Origin: Chrysoporthe austroafricana
Taxonomy: Eukaryota; Ascomycota; Sordariomycetes; Diaporthales; Cryphonectriaceae
Direction of reading: 5' to 3'
Assembly (NCBI GenBank): GCA_001051155.2
Contig: JYIP02000006.1
Span: forward strand, 4,340,001-4,404,000
Length of the DNA: 64,000 nucleotides
The notes under the pieces are model-generated. The model ran no database searches. It worked only from the letters and a program-made list of their open reading frames with translations, and had not been told where the DNA came from. The position numbers and the translations under genes were made by a program. Of this stretch, positions 11,453 to 21,547 are shown piece after piece. The first letter of the stretch is position 1; the number at the start of each line of letters is the position of its first letter.

Positions 11453-13441
11453 CTACTTCTTCTGCTCACGGGTCTCACCGGTTTTGCCAGTTGGGATACA
11501 AAACAACACCACCTTTTGCTCCTCCCCGTCCTTACAATCAGGAATCCCCTTGTCCACGCGATAGTATCCCCTCCTCTCCAGCTGGATAATATCATCCTTC
11601 TTCAACGTTGCGACACCCTCGTCGCACCAGGCCTCTTCCATGGTAGAGGTGTTGAGGTTCAGGAAATCCTCAAGGTTATCCTCCTCCTCCAGCTTGTCCT
11701 TCGTGATGAGGTAGTCGAAGTCCCACAGCTCGGCGTGGACGAGCTTCGTGCCCTTGGTTGACAGCCATGTCACCTTCTTCTCGGTCTTCTTGACGTCGCC
11801 GGCCAGGTTGAGCTCGACGGTAGCGGTCTTGATAGGCGCACTGCCGTCGATGGATCGCACGAACGCGTTGCCCCAGGTCATCAGGGTGATCTCCTCGTCA
11901 GGTTTCATCAGGGCCAGGTCGGCCTGATCTAGCAGGAGTTCGTCGGACAGGACAACCTTCTTGATGCCCACGTCCTTGTTCTTGGGGTGCTTGGGCTTGT
12001 CGACCGTCGTTGGCTCAGCAGGTGTGTCAGTGCCTGTGACCTTTACCTTGACAGCATCCTTCTGGGAGATGGCTGTGTATCGTGGCGCAATAGGGTCGAT
12101 GACTTTCTTGTTGTTCGCCCAGAACGTCGTCCAGTCCATGGTTGTGACATTTCGGCTGGGCCCCTGCTTGATAATAAAGTCACGCAGGGCCTCAACAGTC
12201 ATGCCTCGCCGTCGCACGCCCCGGATGGTAGGCATGCGCGGGTCATCCCACCCCCAGACGCGGCCCGTATCCACAAGCTTAGCGAGCTTCCGCTTCGAGA
12301 GGAAGGTCTTGATGAAGTTCATGCGCGCAAAGTCCCACATGTGAACCTGGCGGAGCTTTAGCGTGTCGAGGAACCACTGGTATTGGGGGTTCCGGTCGGT
12401 ATACTCGGTGGAGCGGAGAGCGTGGGTGATACCCTCGTGGCTGTCCACGACGGGGCAGGCGAAATCGTACATGGGATACATCTTCCAGGTCGTGCCAGTC
12501 CGGTGATGAGCGTCTTCGGTGTTACAGCGGTAGATGACGGGGTCTCTCATGGCCTTGTTCGGGTTGTCGTACGAAACCTTCGCGCGGATGCAGAACTTCT
12601 TGCCCTCCTCAGAGCCCTTCTTCATCTCCTCGAAAATGCGCAGCGTCTCATCGACTGACATGTCACGGTGCTTGGACGGGATGCCCTTCCAGCGCTCATC
12701 CCTCATGGTCTCCTGGTCGGTATCGTCGGCGTATGCGTGACCCTCACTGATTAGCCGCTTGCACATATCGTATAGGTAGTCGAAGTAGTCGGAGGTATAG
12801 GTCAACTTGTCGGGTGTGATACCCATAAGGGCAAGATCCTCAATAATGGCATCCTGGTATTCTCCCTTCTCCTTCGACGGGTTGGTGTCATCGAGACGTA
12901 GGCGCAGAGTTCCTTGGTACGCCACATGGCCGAAGTAATCACTCAGCAGAGCGGCCTTGGCGTGTCCGATATGCAAGTAACCTCTGGATACAACAGCCGG
13001 TTAGCAACAACTCGTTACGAGGCTGCGTTCACTGGCACGGGATGATACTCACGAAGGCTCAGGCAAGAAACGGGTGACCACGCCCTTGTCAGCATCTTGC
13101 AGCGCAAGGCTGTAGTTCCCACCGGCCTTGCTCGCGGCGGCGACCTTCTTTTTCTTCTCAGCCTCGGCGGCCTTGATGGAGTCCTGAATCTCAGGGTGGG
13201 TTGCCTCGACGTACGCAAACCACCGCTGGAGATTGCCCAGAGCGCCCTTCAAGATGTACGAGGTTGCAGCTCGATTGCTCCTGAGGGCAACCCAGATCGC
13301 CTTGTCATTTTCGCCCAGCTGGTAGCCATCGAGGTAGGTTCGGAGGATCAGGTGCTTGTCGAGGGCGAGCAGGTGCGGCTCGACGGACTTGAAGTCCTTA
13401 TCGAGAATAGGAGGGAGGGCCTTTAACTCGTCTGCCTTCAT
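11453..13441 (-). CDS. GUS1: Glutamyl-tRNA synthetase, cytosolic
   Basis: Charges tRNA-Glu in the cytosol. Exons are 13441-13053 and 12983-11453, joined across a 69-nt intron (GTGAGT...CCAG), giving 639 aa. The N-terminal ~100 residues are the helical GST-C-like domain (KHLILRTYLDGY). The class I signature PEPSGYLHIGHAKA falls at about 127-140, and the KMSKS equivalent is FLSKRKLA near 347. A long C-terminal anticodon-binding beta-barrel follows (DEEITLMTWGNAF). The archaeal/eukaryotic type is clear. The protein lacks the thioredoxin-like first half of the GST-like N-domain found in the ~700-aa yeast enzyme. In-frame sequence upstream of the ATG (NNFFWFIESSSVPDN) looks coding-like but has no ATG before a stop. 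Its promoter is shared with mitochondrial uL1. Confidence 0.95.
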
Positions 13442-13829
13442 GTTGTCTGGGACGCTCGACGACTCAATGAACCAGAAGAAGTTGTTCTTGAGCTTTGCTC
13501 TTGGGCGGGATCAGGTGTTGTCTCGTGAGTCAAACTGGCGAGACCTTCTCGGAGGGAGTTAGCTCGGACAGGATCTTTGGCGGGGTGAAATTTCAAGGTA
13601 AGGAGGGGTTAGAATTAGGTACCTAGGTACCTGGCCTAGACGTGCCTAGCAAGCGGCATAGTGCTCTGTACCCCTGTCAGCAGCGTTATCGCGATAAGGC
13701 GACCCCTGTCGCTCTGCGAAGCCTGGATGGACACGAAATTTGAAGAGCTTCACATCGCATCGCATCGTATCGCGTCGTCAGTCAAGCACCAGCACACTAC
13801 AACAGATCCTTCAACGGTAACCCTCCACC
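13442..13829. promoter_or_regulatory. Divergent promoter, glutamyl-tRNA synthetase / mitochondrial uL1
   Basis: 388 bp between the two ATGs (13441 minus, 13830 plus), linking a cytosolic and a mitochondrial translation gene. It contains a 16-bp perfect palindrome at 13617-13632 and a run of CATCG repeats near 13755-13770. Confidence 0.6.
13617..13632. promoter_or_regulatory. 16-bp perfect palindrome AGGTACCTAGGTACCT
   Basis: The sequence equals its own reverse complement over 16 bp and lies about midway in the divergent promoter of two translation genes. It could be a dimeric factor site; no factor is assigned. Confidence 0.5.
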
Positions 13830-14804
13830 ATGGCTACCACCAGCCAATGCCTCGCCTCTCTGGTGAGGCTTAGTCTGGCCACACCTCCCAGACCGTTATT
13901 ACAATCCTCAATACCACGCTTTCTCGCACCAGCTGCGACGGCACAACAGACCCGACATGCATCCGGGCGACAGAGCGGCAACAAGAAGGAGAAGAGGAAG
14001 AGGCGGCAATTCAAGGCATTCAGGTTGGACAGGCTAGACAATATGCAGCAGTTCTCACTATGTGACGCTATACGGTATGTGCTGTGCTTCCCCCCTACGC
14101 CAAGATAGCCCGCAACTCACATGATGTCTTCCGGCTACAGATACGCCCGCGCCTTTGAAGTAGGCCAGAACCCCTCCGTCGTGAAGTACGATCTCTCCGT
14201 CAACCTCAAGACGCTCAAATCCGGTCCCGTCATCAAGAGCCGGATCCGGCTCCCGCACCCCGTCCGCTCCGACCGCCGCATCGGCGTCATCTGCAAGGAG
14301 AACTCGGCGCTCGCCATCCAGGCGCGCAAGGCTGGTGCCGTGGCCGTCGGGGAGGAGAGCCTCTTCGAGATCATCCGGGAGGGCAGCATGACGTTTACCA
14401 GCATGATATGTGACCAGGGTAGCGCCGACAAGCTCGCCAAGGCGAACCTGGGGCGGCTCCTGGGGCCCAAGGGGCTGATGCCAAGCGTGAGGCAGAAGAC
14501 GATCACGAGCAACGTCCTGGGCCTCCTGAAGGAGATGGCGGGCCAGGACAACTATCGTGAGAAGGAGGGCGTGGTGAGGATTGCCATCGGGCAGCTGGGC
14601 TTCACGCCCGATATGCTGGCCGCCAACGTCAAGGCTTTTGTCGCGCAGGTCAAGGAGGACTGTGCGACGGTGGGTGAGCAGGTCAACAAGGAGGTGCATG
14701 AGGTTGTGCTGAGCACGACGCATGGTCCGGGTTTTAGCCTCAACGGCGGGTTCAACCCTACCGAGGAGGGGATTACTCCTGCTATGTTGAACTCGCCCAT
14801 GTAG
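13830..14804 (+). CDS. mrpl1: Mitochondrial large ribosomal subunit protein uL1m
   Basis: Component of the L1 stalk of the mitochondrial ribosome. Exon 1 is 13830-14074, intron 14075-14140 (GTATGT...ACAG), exon 2 14141-14804; the product is 302 aa. The first ~60 residues are rich in Arg, Ser and Ala with no early acidic residues and contain TRHASGRQSG, a typical mitochondrial presequence, followed by a Lys/Arg-rich patch. The L1 domain begins at DAIRYARAFEVGQ. It shows SADKLAKANLGRLLGPKGLMP, matching the L1 signature around the LGRLLGPKGLMP turn, and the C-terminal LNGGFNP. The bacterial-type L1 layout with presequence and absence of long insertions fits the mitochondrial paralogue rather than cytosolic uL1. 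Divergent from the glutamyl-tRNA synthetase gene. Confidence 0.93.
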
Positions 14805-14986
14805 GAAACGGGCATGAATAGAGTTGAGAGGCATGTTGGAGTATAGCTGAAAAGTGTGCCTCACCACCCCCCGGAGCGTACATATACCTGCTAGATTACA
14901 CTCTGCGCTCTACTCGAATCTGTAAGAGATAAGACTGCCAAAGACATTTGTTTGCAATGGATTGTTGTAATTGAAACGGGGTATCT

Positions 14987-15949
14987 CTATTTTTCCTTTA
15001 ATATCTTGACGCCTTCCGCATGGGCCCCCAGGAGCCAATACGCTCCGAGGAGCTTCAACACGCTGTCGCGTCCCTTCTCGCCATCCTTGCGCGCCTCCTT
15101 CATCGAGGTGCCGAGGTCCACGAGCAGCGTGTTCCGGCACCGCGTGATCCTCTCCTCCATCTTCTTGACGTATGGCACATCCCTCCCGATCGCATCTGCA
15201 AGCTTGTTGATGGCAACATGCTCCCTAGCCAGCTCCACCAGCGACGCCGGGCGGCGGCTCGAGAAGCTGGCCTCGTCTTCACCGCTGTCGTCATCTTCCG
15301 AGTCCTCTTCTGCTCCGTCTTCCAGCCTTCCAAGCAGGGCCGCGAGCCGTTCATCGAGCTCCAACATCCTCCTCCCCTGCTCCACCTCGCCTCGAACATC
15401 CCTCAGCTCCCCGCCAACCCTCTGCACGTCCTCCTTCCGCCCCCTCACCCGGCCCTGGACCTCCTCGACCTGCCTCCGGAACCCCAGCAGCGCGACGCGC
15501 ACATCCTCTACCCTCTCCTCCCCACCCTTCAATTCATCTCCTAGACCGAGGAACGAGGTGTAGTTCGCATTTACCAGCTCCAGCAGCTCCGCGCTGATCG
15601 CCGAACTCCTCTCCCTCAGCTCCGTCCTCAGGTCCTCGAGCGTCTGGTGCCGCGTTCCTAGCCCCAGCCCCAGCAAGGTATCGTCGCCGCCGGGAAAGAG
15701 AGCGGACAGATAGCTCGCGGCGTTGAAGTCGGGCGCGAGGAAGTCCCTCCGCGACAGCTCGGTAGGGAAGGGCAGGGGGGCGTCGTCGTCATCAGCACCG
15801 TCTTGGAGGTCGTCCGGGTCTGAGGAGGTGTCGTTGGTGGCAGGCGGGTGGTGGGGCGAGGGTGAGGAGGAGCTGGAGGAGCTGCTGGGGAGTTGGAAGG
15901 CGGGCTGGTGGCGGGGGGCCCCGGAGCTTATGCCCAAGCCGGTGGACAT
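14987..15949 (-). CDS. COG2: Conserved oligomeric Golgi complex subunit 2 (COG2)
   Basis: Subunit of lobe A of the COG tethering complex, acting in retrograde intra-Golgi vesicle traffic. Intronless, 320 aa from ATG 15949. The frame is open further upstream, but that part is unlike protein and the ATG follows a plausible leader. Residues 1-60 are a Ser/Pro/Asp-rich disordered tail. The COG2 N-terminal domain begins at LSRRDFLAPDFNAASYLSAL (about 65-84) and continues with HQTLEDLRTELRERSS and the LVNANYTSFLGLGDELKGG segment. A long coiled coil rich in Glu, Arg and Leu follows, interrupted by a short acidic insert (EEDSEDDDSGEDE). The size is close to other short fungal COG2 proteins. Convergent with uL1m, 182 bp between stops. 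Confidence 0.87.
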   Translation of the reverse strand: MSTGLGISSGAPRHQPAFQLPSSSSSSSSPSPHHPPATNDTSSDPDDLQDGADDDDAPLPFPTELSRRDFLAPDFNAASYLSALFPGGDDTLLGLGLGTRHQTLEDLRTELRERSSAISAELLELVNANYTSFLGLGDELKGGEERVEDVRVALLGFRRQVEEVQGRVRGRKEDVQRVGGELRDVRGEVEQGRRMLELDERLAALLGRLEDGAEEDSEDDDSGEDEASFSSRRPASLVELAREHVAINKLADAIGRDVPYVKKMEERITRCRNTLLVDLGTSMKEARKDGEKGRDSVLKLLGAYWLLGAHAEGVKILKEK

Positions 15950-16194
15950 TGTGTATGGAGTGTAGGGAGCCCACTTATGCGCGATGGAGTGGCTCTTGAA
16001 ACGATGCTGCGTCGTAAACAGGACGTATCGGCCGGCGGTGGTTGTCGATGCTGGCTGGTTGTCTAAGAGAACTCCCAAAGGGGGATGGGGGCAGAATGGA
16101 CTGGTTCTGCAGCCGATCAGTCGAAAGTCGTGCTGATCCGAGGCGAGACTGTGCCTCTCACGCGACGGCAGTCCTCAAGATGGGTCTTCGGGTG

Positions 16195-16226
16195 CTGGCT
16201 GGCTGGCTGGCGTGCTGGCTGGCTGG
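16195..16226 (+). repeat. (GGCT)n-type tandem repeat
   Basis: About seven copies of GCTG/GGCT units, with one interruption, about 1.85 kb upstream of the hapX ATG. Confidence 0.85.
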
Positions 16227-17277
16227 CATCAGGGATGAACTGGAAGTCGTTGTCGATGGCCAGTGCCCTGCGAGTGAGGATGCACAGCTCAAGCTGTCAT
16301 CCTGGTTTCAGGGTTAGCCGCCAACCCTAACAACTCCCCTCCCACGGGCATCCATTCCCCCTCGACGCATCCACAACCGATCAGTGGTTTTTTTTTGGCC
16401 ACATACTATGCACTCTATGGTGGCACGGTAGTTGAGCAGACGACTCAGTATGTATGGCGTTGCATACCCACCGGCATGGATCATCCTGCCAGGCCTGCTC
16501 GCCTCGCCCGCGAGCGCCGAGCCGACGTCCTCGGACGACCGAAGGCTGGCCTCAACCAGCGGTGGTGGGCACCTTGTGGGAGATCATACGCAGCACTCTC
16601 AGCAGTCACGAAGCGCGGTGCACTGGATCGCAGCTCATCGACGGCCGGAGATTTCTCATCTGCATGCACTTTCGACATCCTGGGCGGCCGACCCTCTCCA
16701 TCGCCGCCGAAAAGTGGCCCGAGGCGACTGTGTGGGCGCCGCTCCGTTGTCGGCCAGCCCACCGCGGGAAACGGTTTCGTTTGCACCCGCTGACGGGCTA
16801 CGATGTCTGCCACCGCTCCTGGGATATACTGAGCACGTCGAGACTGACGGGAAGTGACGGGGCCATGAGCTGAGGGCGACGGTCCTTTTTCAGCGACCCT
16901 GGAGGCAATCGGCCGTGGTCGGCGTGCTGATTGGGCTGGCCCTCAGCATCCCCAGCACGCTGGCCGCCAGTGTGCGGTCAAGCCTCGCGGATCGCGATGA
17001 CGCCCCGACACACCCCTCCGCGAGTGCAACACCCTGAGGGCAAGGGAGGGGGTCGCTGGGGTGTTTCGGGTCGGCAGTTAGCTACGAGATGGGCCGCAGA
17101 TGGTCACCCAGCCGGGCTGAGATTTTTTCAGGCTCCTCCTGCCCGTCCAATGCCTCGTCGAGCTCTGGCAGTGATTGCCAACCGGACGGGGGGCGACCAC
17201 GGCTGGTGTGGGCTCGACGGCGCTTTTCTGGGTCTCGACGCGCGAGCCTAGCCACGATTGGCATAGCGAGTGCGCAG

Positions 17278-17293
17278 GATAATCTTATCAGAT
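17278..17293 (-). promoter_or_regulatory. SreA/Sre-type GATA site, paired with an inverted GATAA
   Basis: TTATCAGAT at 17285-17293 is the reverse complement of ATCTGATAA, a perfect match to ATCWGATAA, the site recognised by the fungal iron-responsive GATA repressor SreA. A second GATAA at 17278-17282 lies head to head with a 2-nt gap. It sits about 770 bp upstream of the hapX ATG. Confidence 0.7.
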
Positions 17294-17698
17294 CATCAGT
17301 GCTCCGCAGGGGTCGTCCTGTCCCTCGCCCTCGGCGGCCAGCCATCGTGTCACTTTCCCCAGAACCCTCCTCCTCTGCCCTCGCAGCGGGCGACGGACGG
17401 CTCGATCGCTCAGGAATCCCGTCTCGGAGCCAGGGGGCTGTCTTATCCTTTTGCCAAGATCTCCCGCCTCCTCCCCACCGATCCAGGAGCCAAGATCGTC
17501 CGTCCGCGCAGGGCTCTTCGTGAAGAGTTTTTCGTCGGATTCGCCCAGCAACTCGACCTCCTCGCTCCCGTCACAGTACATCATCTCGTCTCCCCTCCTT
17601 TCTCTCCTGCCGGCCCCTCGCTCCTGTCCTCGCGCGATCCCCATGCAGGCTCGAGCAGGCTGGTGACCCGACCCGGAGCCCCCAGTCCACATCTCGTC

Positions 17699-17707
17699 TT
17701 ATCAGAT
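17699..17707 (-). promoter_or_regulatory. Second SreA/Sre-type site ATCTGATAA
   Basis: TTATCAGAT on the plus strand, a perfect ATCWGATAA match on the minus strand, about 355 bp upstream of the hapX ATG. It repeats the core and both flanking bases (C before, C after) of the site at 17285. Confidence 0.7.
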
Positions 17708-17773
17708 CGTCCACGCCCCCCGCGTTCCGGCCCCTGCATCTCCTGCTTGTACCACATTGCGTCCTCTACGCGC

Positions 17774-17778
17774 CCAAT
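17774..17778 (+). promoter_or_regulatory. CCAAT box upstream of hapX
   Basis: CCAAT in the context GCCCAATCAG, about 285 bp upstream of the hapX start. It is a candidate site for the CCAAT-binding complex, HapX's own partner. The extended HapX consensus (RWT 12 nt downstream) is not met. Confidence 0.4.
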
Positions 17779-18060
17779 CAGCCCCCGCTCTGCCGATAGT
17801 ATCGGCGCGCCTGGCGACGACCAGGCAGACGACCGCCGTTAACGGACGGGAGGCGTCGCCGGCTTGGACAGACACGAGAGCCCTGGGATGAACAATTCTC
17901 CGGGACCCGGCCACCGCAACAGCCAGCGCGCAGGAGCATACGCAGTCGCAGACACAGTCGCAGCACAGGGAGGCTCTTGACCCGTATGCCGATCAAGAGC
18001 ATGACCGAGACTGGCATCGCGAGTGAGATCTGACAGTCCAGTCCAGGTCAGGCCAGGTCA

Positions 18061-20340
18061 ATGGCCGCTTTCATGCCGTCCAGGGCAGCTGGTGCTGGGG
18101 TTGCCCCCCTGAGAATCAGCGCAGCCGGTTCCCCGACGAATCCCGAGTCTCGGTCTCCCGCAGCGTCTCCAGCGCCAGCTCTGCAGTCCCCAGCGCCCCT
18201 CGTCAGCGCTGCCACTACCCCCACCTCGGCGCCCAGCCCGTCCTACCCGCCCTCCAGCGCCCTAACTCCCTCCTCCAATTCTCGCCTCCACACAAACCAA
18301 CCGCCGCAGGCTCACCCGTCACACCAGCACCCGCAGCAGCAGCAGCCGCAGCAACAACCACCTGCGCGCATAGCGATCCAGCCAGCACCGGCAAGGAAGT
18401 CTCTTCCCAGTTCCAGCCCTGCTGCCGCCGCCCACGCTGCCGCTGGTGTTTCTCCCCCCGTCGACAAGATGTCCATGGCGTCCGTCATCTCGCCGATGCC
18501 GGGGCCACCCGCGGCAAAGGCCCCGATCTCGATGACGAGCAAGGAATGGGTCATCCCGCCGAGGCCCAAGCCGGGCAGGAAGCCGGCCACTGACACCCCG
18601 CCGACCAAGAGGAAGGCCCAGAACCGGGCCGCGCAGCGGGCGTTCCGCGAGAGGAGGGCCGCCCGGGTCGGCGAGCTGGAGGAGCAGCTCGAGGCCGAGA
18701 AGGAGGAGCACGAGGCCGCCCAGCGTGCCCTGCAGGACAAGGTTCACCGCCTCGAGATGGATGCACAGGCGCTCCAGTCGCGGTGCGAGGTCCTCGAGAA
18801 CATGCTGGACAAGGAGCGGGCAGAGCGGGCAAAGGAGGTCGAGGCACTGAAGGCGCGCCTGCAGCAGGCTGCCCAGGACCAGCACCCGCGGCAGCAGAGC
18901 CTCCCATCCTTGGCGTCTGTGCCACAGCCCACGTTTGCGCCACAGCCCCTGAGGCATCACCGCCCTTCTGCACCCTCTCGTCCCCACGGCGGGAGGGCCA
19001 GCACATCAAGTCTCGCCAGGCTGACGCCCAACGCGACCCACCGCCCTGCGACAACGCACTCGTTCTCCATCTCGCAGATCATTAGCCCACCCGAGGACAT
19101 CGAGCAGTCGCCTACCGGCTGCGGGAACTGCGAGCCCACAGGGCCCTGTGCGTGCGCCGAGGAGGCCATGACCAGCGTCAACGTTGGGTGCGGGAACTGT
19201 ACCCTCGGCTCTCGCTGCCAGTGCCTCGAGGAGGTGCTGAACGGCGAGTACAGCGAGCCGGGCCCCGGGCTCGACTCCCTGGGTGGAACCAAGCCGGCTG
19301 CGAGCAGGACCGCGAAGCGGACCATACGCTCCATCTCGCCTACCTCTATGGCCCCCGAGGAGAAGCGGCCGCGTGGCTCGCTGACACTAGCCACCGAGAC
19401 GGATTTCACAGCCATGTTCTCCCGCAAGGCACAGCGTGTCACCGCCGCCATGTCACAGTCGCAGCTGCCTGCTCCCGTGGCGATCAACTCCGCGGGCGCC
19501 CCCCCGGCCGGTGCATCGGCTCCGTATCCGCTGACTACCCTCGCTCCCATTGAGCCACAGGCTGTTGAGTCACCTCGCCCCGAGGACCGCTGTGGGTTTT
19601 GTGAGGACGGGACCTACTGTGTCTGCGCCGAAGCCGCTGCTGCTGCTGCCGCTGCCGCCGCGGCCAACAACAACAACAACAATAACAACGCGGCCGCCCC
19701 AGCGCCGGCAGAATCATTGACGTTGCCCTCGATCAACTCGTCTGCCTTCTCCGTCTCGCGGCCAGGTCAGCAGACCCGTACGCCTCCGCCGTCGGAGGGC
19801 GATGCCATCGGATATGAGATCCTACCAGATGGTTCGGTCAGGCTGCCTAGCCTTAAAGGCCTCCATTCCCACAATAAGGCCGCCACTAATAACAATATGC
19901 TGCCCAGGCCTTCAGGCGGGTGTGGCTCCGGTGGGCCGGGCACCTGTGCTCAGTGTCTCGCCGACCCCAAGTCCGGGCTCTTCTGTCGGTCTCTCGCGGC
20001 CAACTTTAAGAAGAATGGCGAGTCTGACAGTGGGTGTTGCGGAGGAGGTGGCCCTGGCGGGTGCTGCAAGGACAGAAACGACGCTGCCAACACCGACAAG
20101 CCAGGCATGGCTCTCAGCCTATCCTGTGCCGACGCCTACAAGACACTATCGAGCCACAAGCACTTCATTGAGGCTGCCGACGATATCAACACGTGGCTGC
20201 CCCTCCTGAGAGCAGCACCTAAGCCAAGAGAGCCTACCCTCGGGAAGGACGGGAGCAGCAGAACGCCCATCGAGGTCGAGGCCGCTAGCATCATGAGCGT
20301 TCTCAAGGGCTTTGATGTGAGGTTTGGCAGAGGAGAGTAG
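18061..20340 (+). CDS. hapX: HapX-type bZIP iron regulator
   Basis: Transcription factor that works with the CCAAT-binding complex (CBC) to repress iron-consuming genes in iron starvation and, through its Cys-rich regions, to activate iron detoxification in excess. Single exon, 759 aa. Residues 1-155 are Pro/Ser/Gln-rich. The Hap4-like CBC-binding motif SKEWVIPPRPKPGRKP starts near 160. A basic region at about 183-200 (KRKAQNRAAQRAFRERR) and a leucine zipper to about 265 follow. The four Cys-rich regions are CRR-A near C354 (CGNCEPTGPCAC), CRR-B near C377 (CGNCTLGSRCQC), CRR-C near C511 (CGFCEDGTYCVC) and CRR-D near C621 (CGSGGPGTCAQC). An extra Cys/Gly cluster (GCCGGGGPGGCC) lies near 660. 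The conserved tail SCADAYKTLSSHKHF is present. An Ala run plus an Asn run lies around 522-545. It is much longer than the ~490-aa Aspergillus protein, mainly through disordered linkers. Confidence 0.96.
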   Translation: MAAFMPSRAAGAGVAPLRISAAGSPTNPESRSPAASPAPALQSPAPLVSAATTPTSAPSPSYPPSSALTPSSNSRLHTNQPPQAHPSHQHPQQQQPQQQPPARIAIQPAPARKSLPSSSPAAAAHAAAGVSPPVDKMSMASVISPMPGPPAAKAPISMTSKEWVIPPRPKPGRKPATDTPPTKRKAQNRAAQRAFRERRAARVGELEEQLEAEKEEHEAAQRALQDKVHRLEMDAQALQSRCEVLENMLDKERAERAKEVEALKARLQQAAQDQHPRQQSLPSLASVPQPTFAPQPLRHHRPSAPSRPHGGRASTSSLARLTPNATHRPATTHSFSISQIISPPEDIEQSPTGCGNCEPTGPCACAEEAMTSVNVGCGNCTLGSRCQCLEEVLNGEYSEPGPGLDSLGGTKPAASRTAKRTIRSISPTSMAPEEKRPRGSLTLATETDFTAMFSRKAQRVTAAMSQSQLPAPVAINSAGAPPAGASAPYPLTTLAPIEPQAVESPRPEDRCGFCEDGTYCVCAEAAAAAAAAAAANNNNNNNNAAAPAPAESLTLPSINSSAFSVSRPGQQTRTPPPSEGDAIGYEILPDGSVRLPSLKGLHSHNKAATNNNMLPRPSGGCGSGGPGTCAQCLADPKSGLFCRSLAANFKKNGESDSGCCGGGGPGGCCKDRNDAANTDKPGMALSLSCADAYKTLSSHKHFIEAADDINTWLPLLRAAPKPREPTLGKDGSSRTPIEVEAASIMSVLKGFDVRFGRGE

Positions 20341-21520
20341 GCGTCTACCTTTTGGGCGCGTAAACAGCATGGCATGTGCTTGTAACGAAGCACGGGCATG
20401 ATACTGGCCTATCCCTGGGGAGCTAAATGTGAGATCCGCGTGCCGCTGGCATCGAACCTCTGCACCGGGCGACTTGGCTGTTCACTAACCTCGGCCTCAG
20501 GACACCACCACGACTCCATCGTTGGCTAGGTCTCGGATCCTGTCACACGTGGTTGGCGTCCTGCGGATCCGTACGGCGACCTGACGCCTTGCGCGCATCT
20601 TGCATGTTATGCATCCGTCTTCCCAGCGGAGCTTTAGGCTCGCAGCTCCAGCCTGACGAGCTCCAAAGGAAGGAGCTCTCGGGTGGACCACGGATTCCTG
20701 AATGTGTAGGACGGGCACGTTCATGCGCGAGTAACATACTGTAGGTGACAACGCTAGGGCAAAATGGGGGACGTGGCACTCCGGGACACGGCGGAGGGAT
20801 GAACCAAATATCCACGGTGTCAGATTATCGTGTGCTCGTGAGCGGTTAGGCACCAGAGCCCGTGGTAGCATGGACAGCCCGTGCAGATGACGCGGCGGGA
20901 AAAAAGAAATTTTTGTACATATCCTTTGTTGGGGTCGATGGGGCGGAAACTACGATGGTATGGAATGGTCAGGCGGGCGGGCGGCCAAGTGGTTCGGAGA
21001 GACACACGTCTACATATCTGCACTGCATTTCAGGAGTTGGAGGCACCCTGCTATACCATCGCCCAATGCTCACAGCTATGCTAGGTAGCTCGCGGCGGCA
21101 ATAAAAAAAAACAAAGTGCATTCGTTGTCTGTCATCGTCCGACCCCGTCCTTCCTCGCACGCCCGTCGCGACCCAACGCAGGCTGTCCTGAGAGCCTCGG
21201 GCGCTTGGCAGCTCCAGCGGTGAGGCTCCGCACCGTCAGACTGTCTCACAGAACACGCTACCGGCCATCTTGGTTTCTGAAACACGGCGTCGGTGATGAG
21301 TTGTCCGGTGCCACGGCCGTCATCTCGTATACGGTGAGCGATCTGTCTTTTGACAGTCTCCCTGGCCGCGGCCTGTGCTGGGCCGGCGAGGAGCTGATCA
21401 TAAAGAGGGAAAAAAAATACTATGTAATAAAGGAATGCTTACGAACGCACAGCGCAGGATATGACTTGTCTCGTGCGCCCGCTGCGTTTGCTCGGCGATG
21501 AGCATGAGGCGGGAAGCGTG

Positions 21521-21547
21521 TTTGTGTTTGTGTGTGTGTGTGTGTGA
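21521..21547 (+). repeat. (TG)n microsatellite
   Basis: Interrupted then uninterrupted TG dinucleotides in the intergenic region after hapX. Confidence 0.85.

Larger units (their letters stand above)
15950..18060. promoter_or_regulatory. 2.1-kb GC-rich upstream region of hapX
   Basis: Between the COG2 ATG (15949) and the hapX ATG (18061). It contains many overlapping open frames on both strands, which I attribute to GC richness, since none shows a domain or splice structure. Two perfect TTATCAGAT sites (reverse complement ATCTGATAA), a CCAAT box and a (GGCT)n repeat are listed separately. A long 5' leader for hapX is likely. Confidence 0.55.

Noticed and set aside
16195..16226. GCTG repeat considered as a CRISPR-like array
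   Set aside because: The units are 4 bp with no spacers; it is a microsatellite in a eukaryotic genome.
16395..17842. Several plus- and minus-strand ORFs of 100-190 codons upstream of hapX
   Set aside because: They overlap in up to five frames, as expected for GC-rich DNA, and have Arg/Pro/Ser-biased composition with no recognisable motifs.
18312..19054. Antisense ORFs of 140-222 codons within hapX
   Set aside because: Mirror of the GC-rich Gln/Pro/Ala coding sequence.
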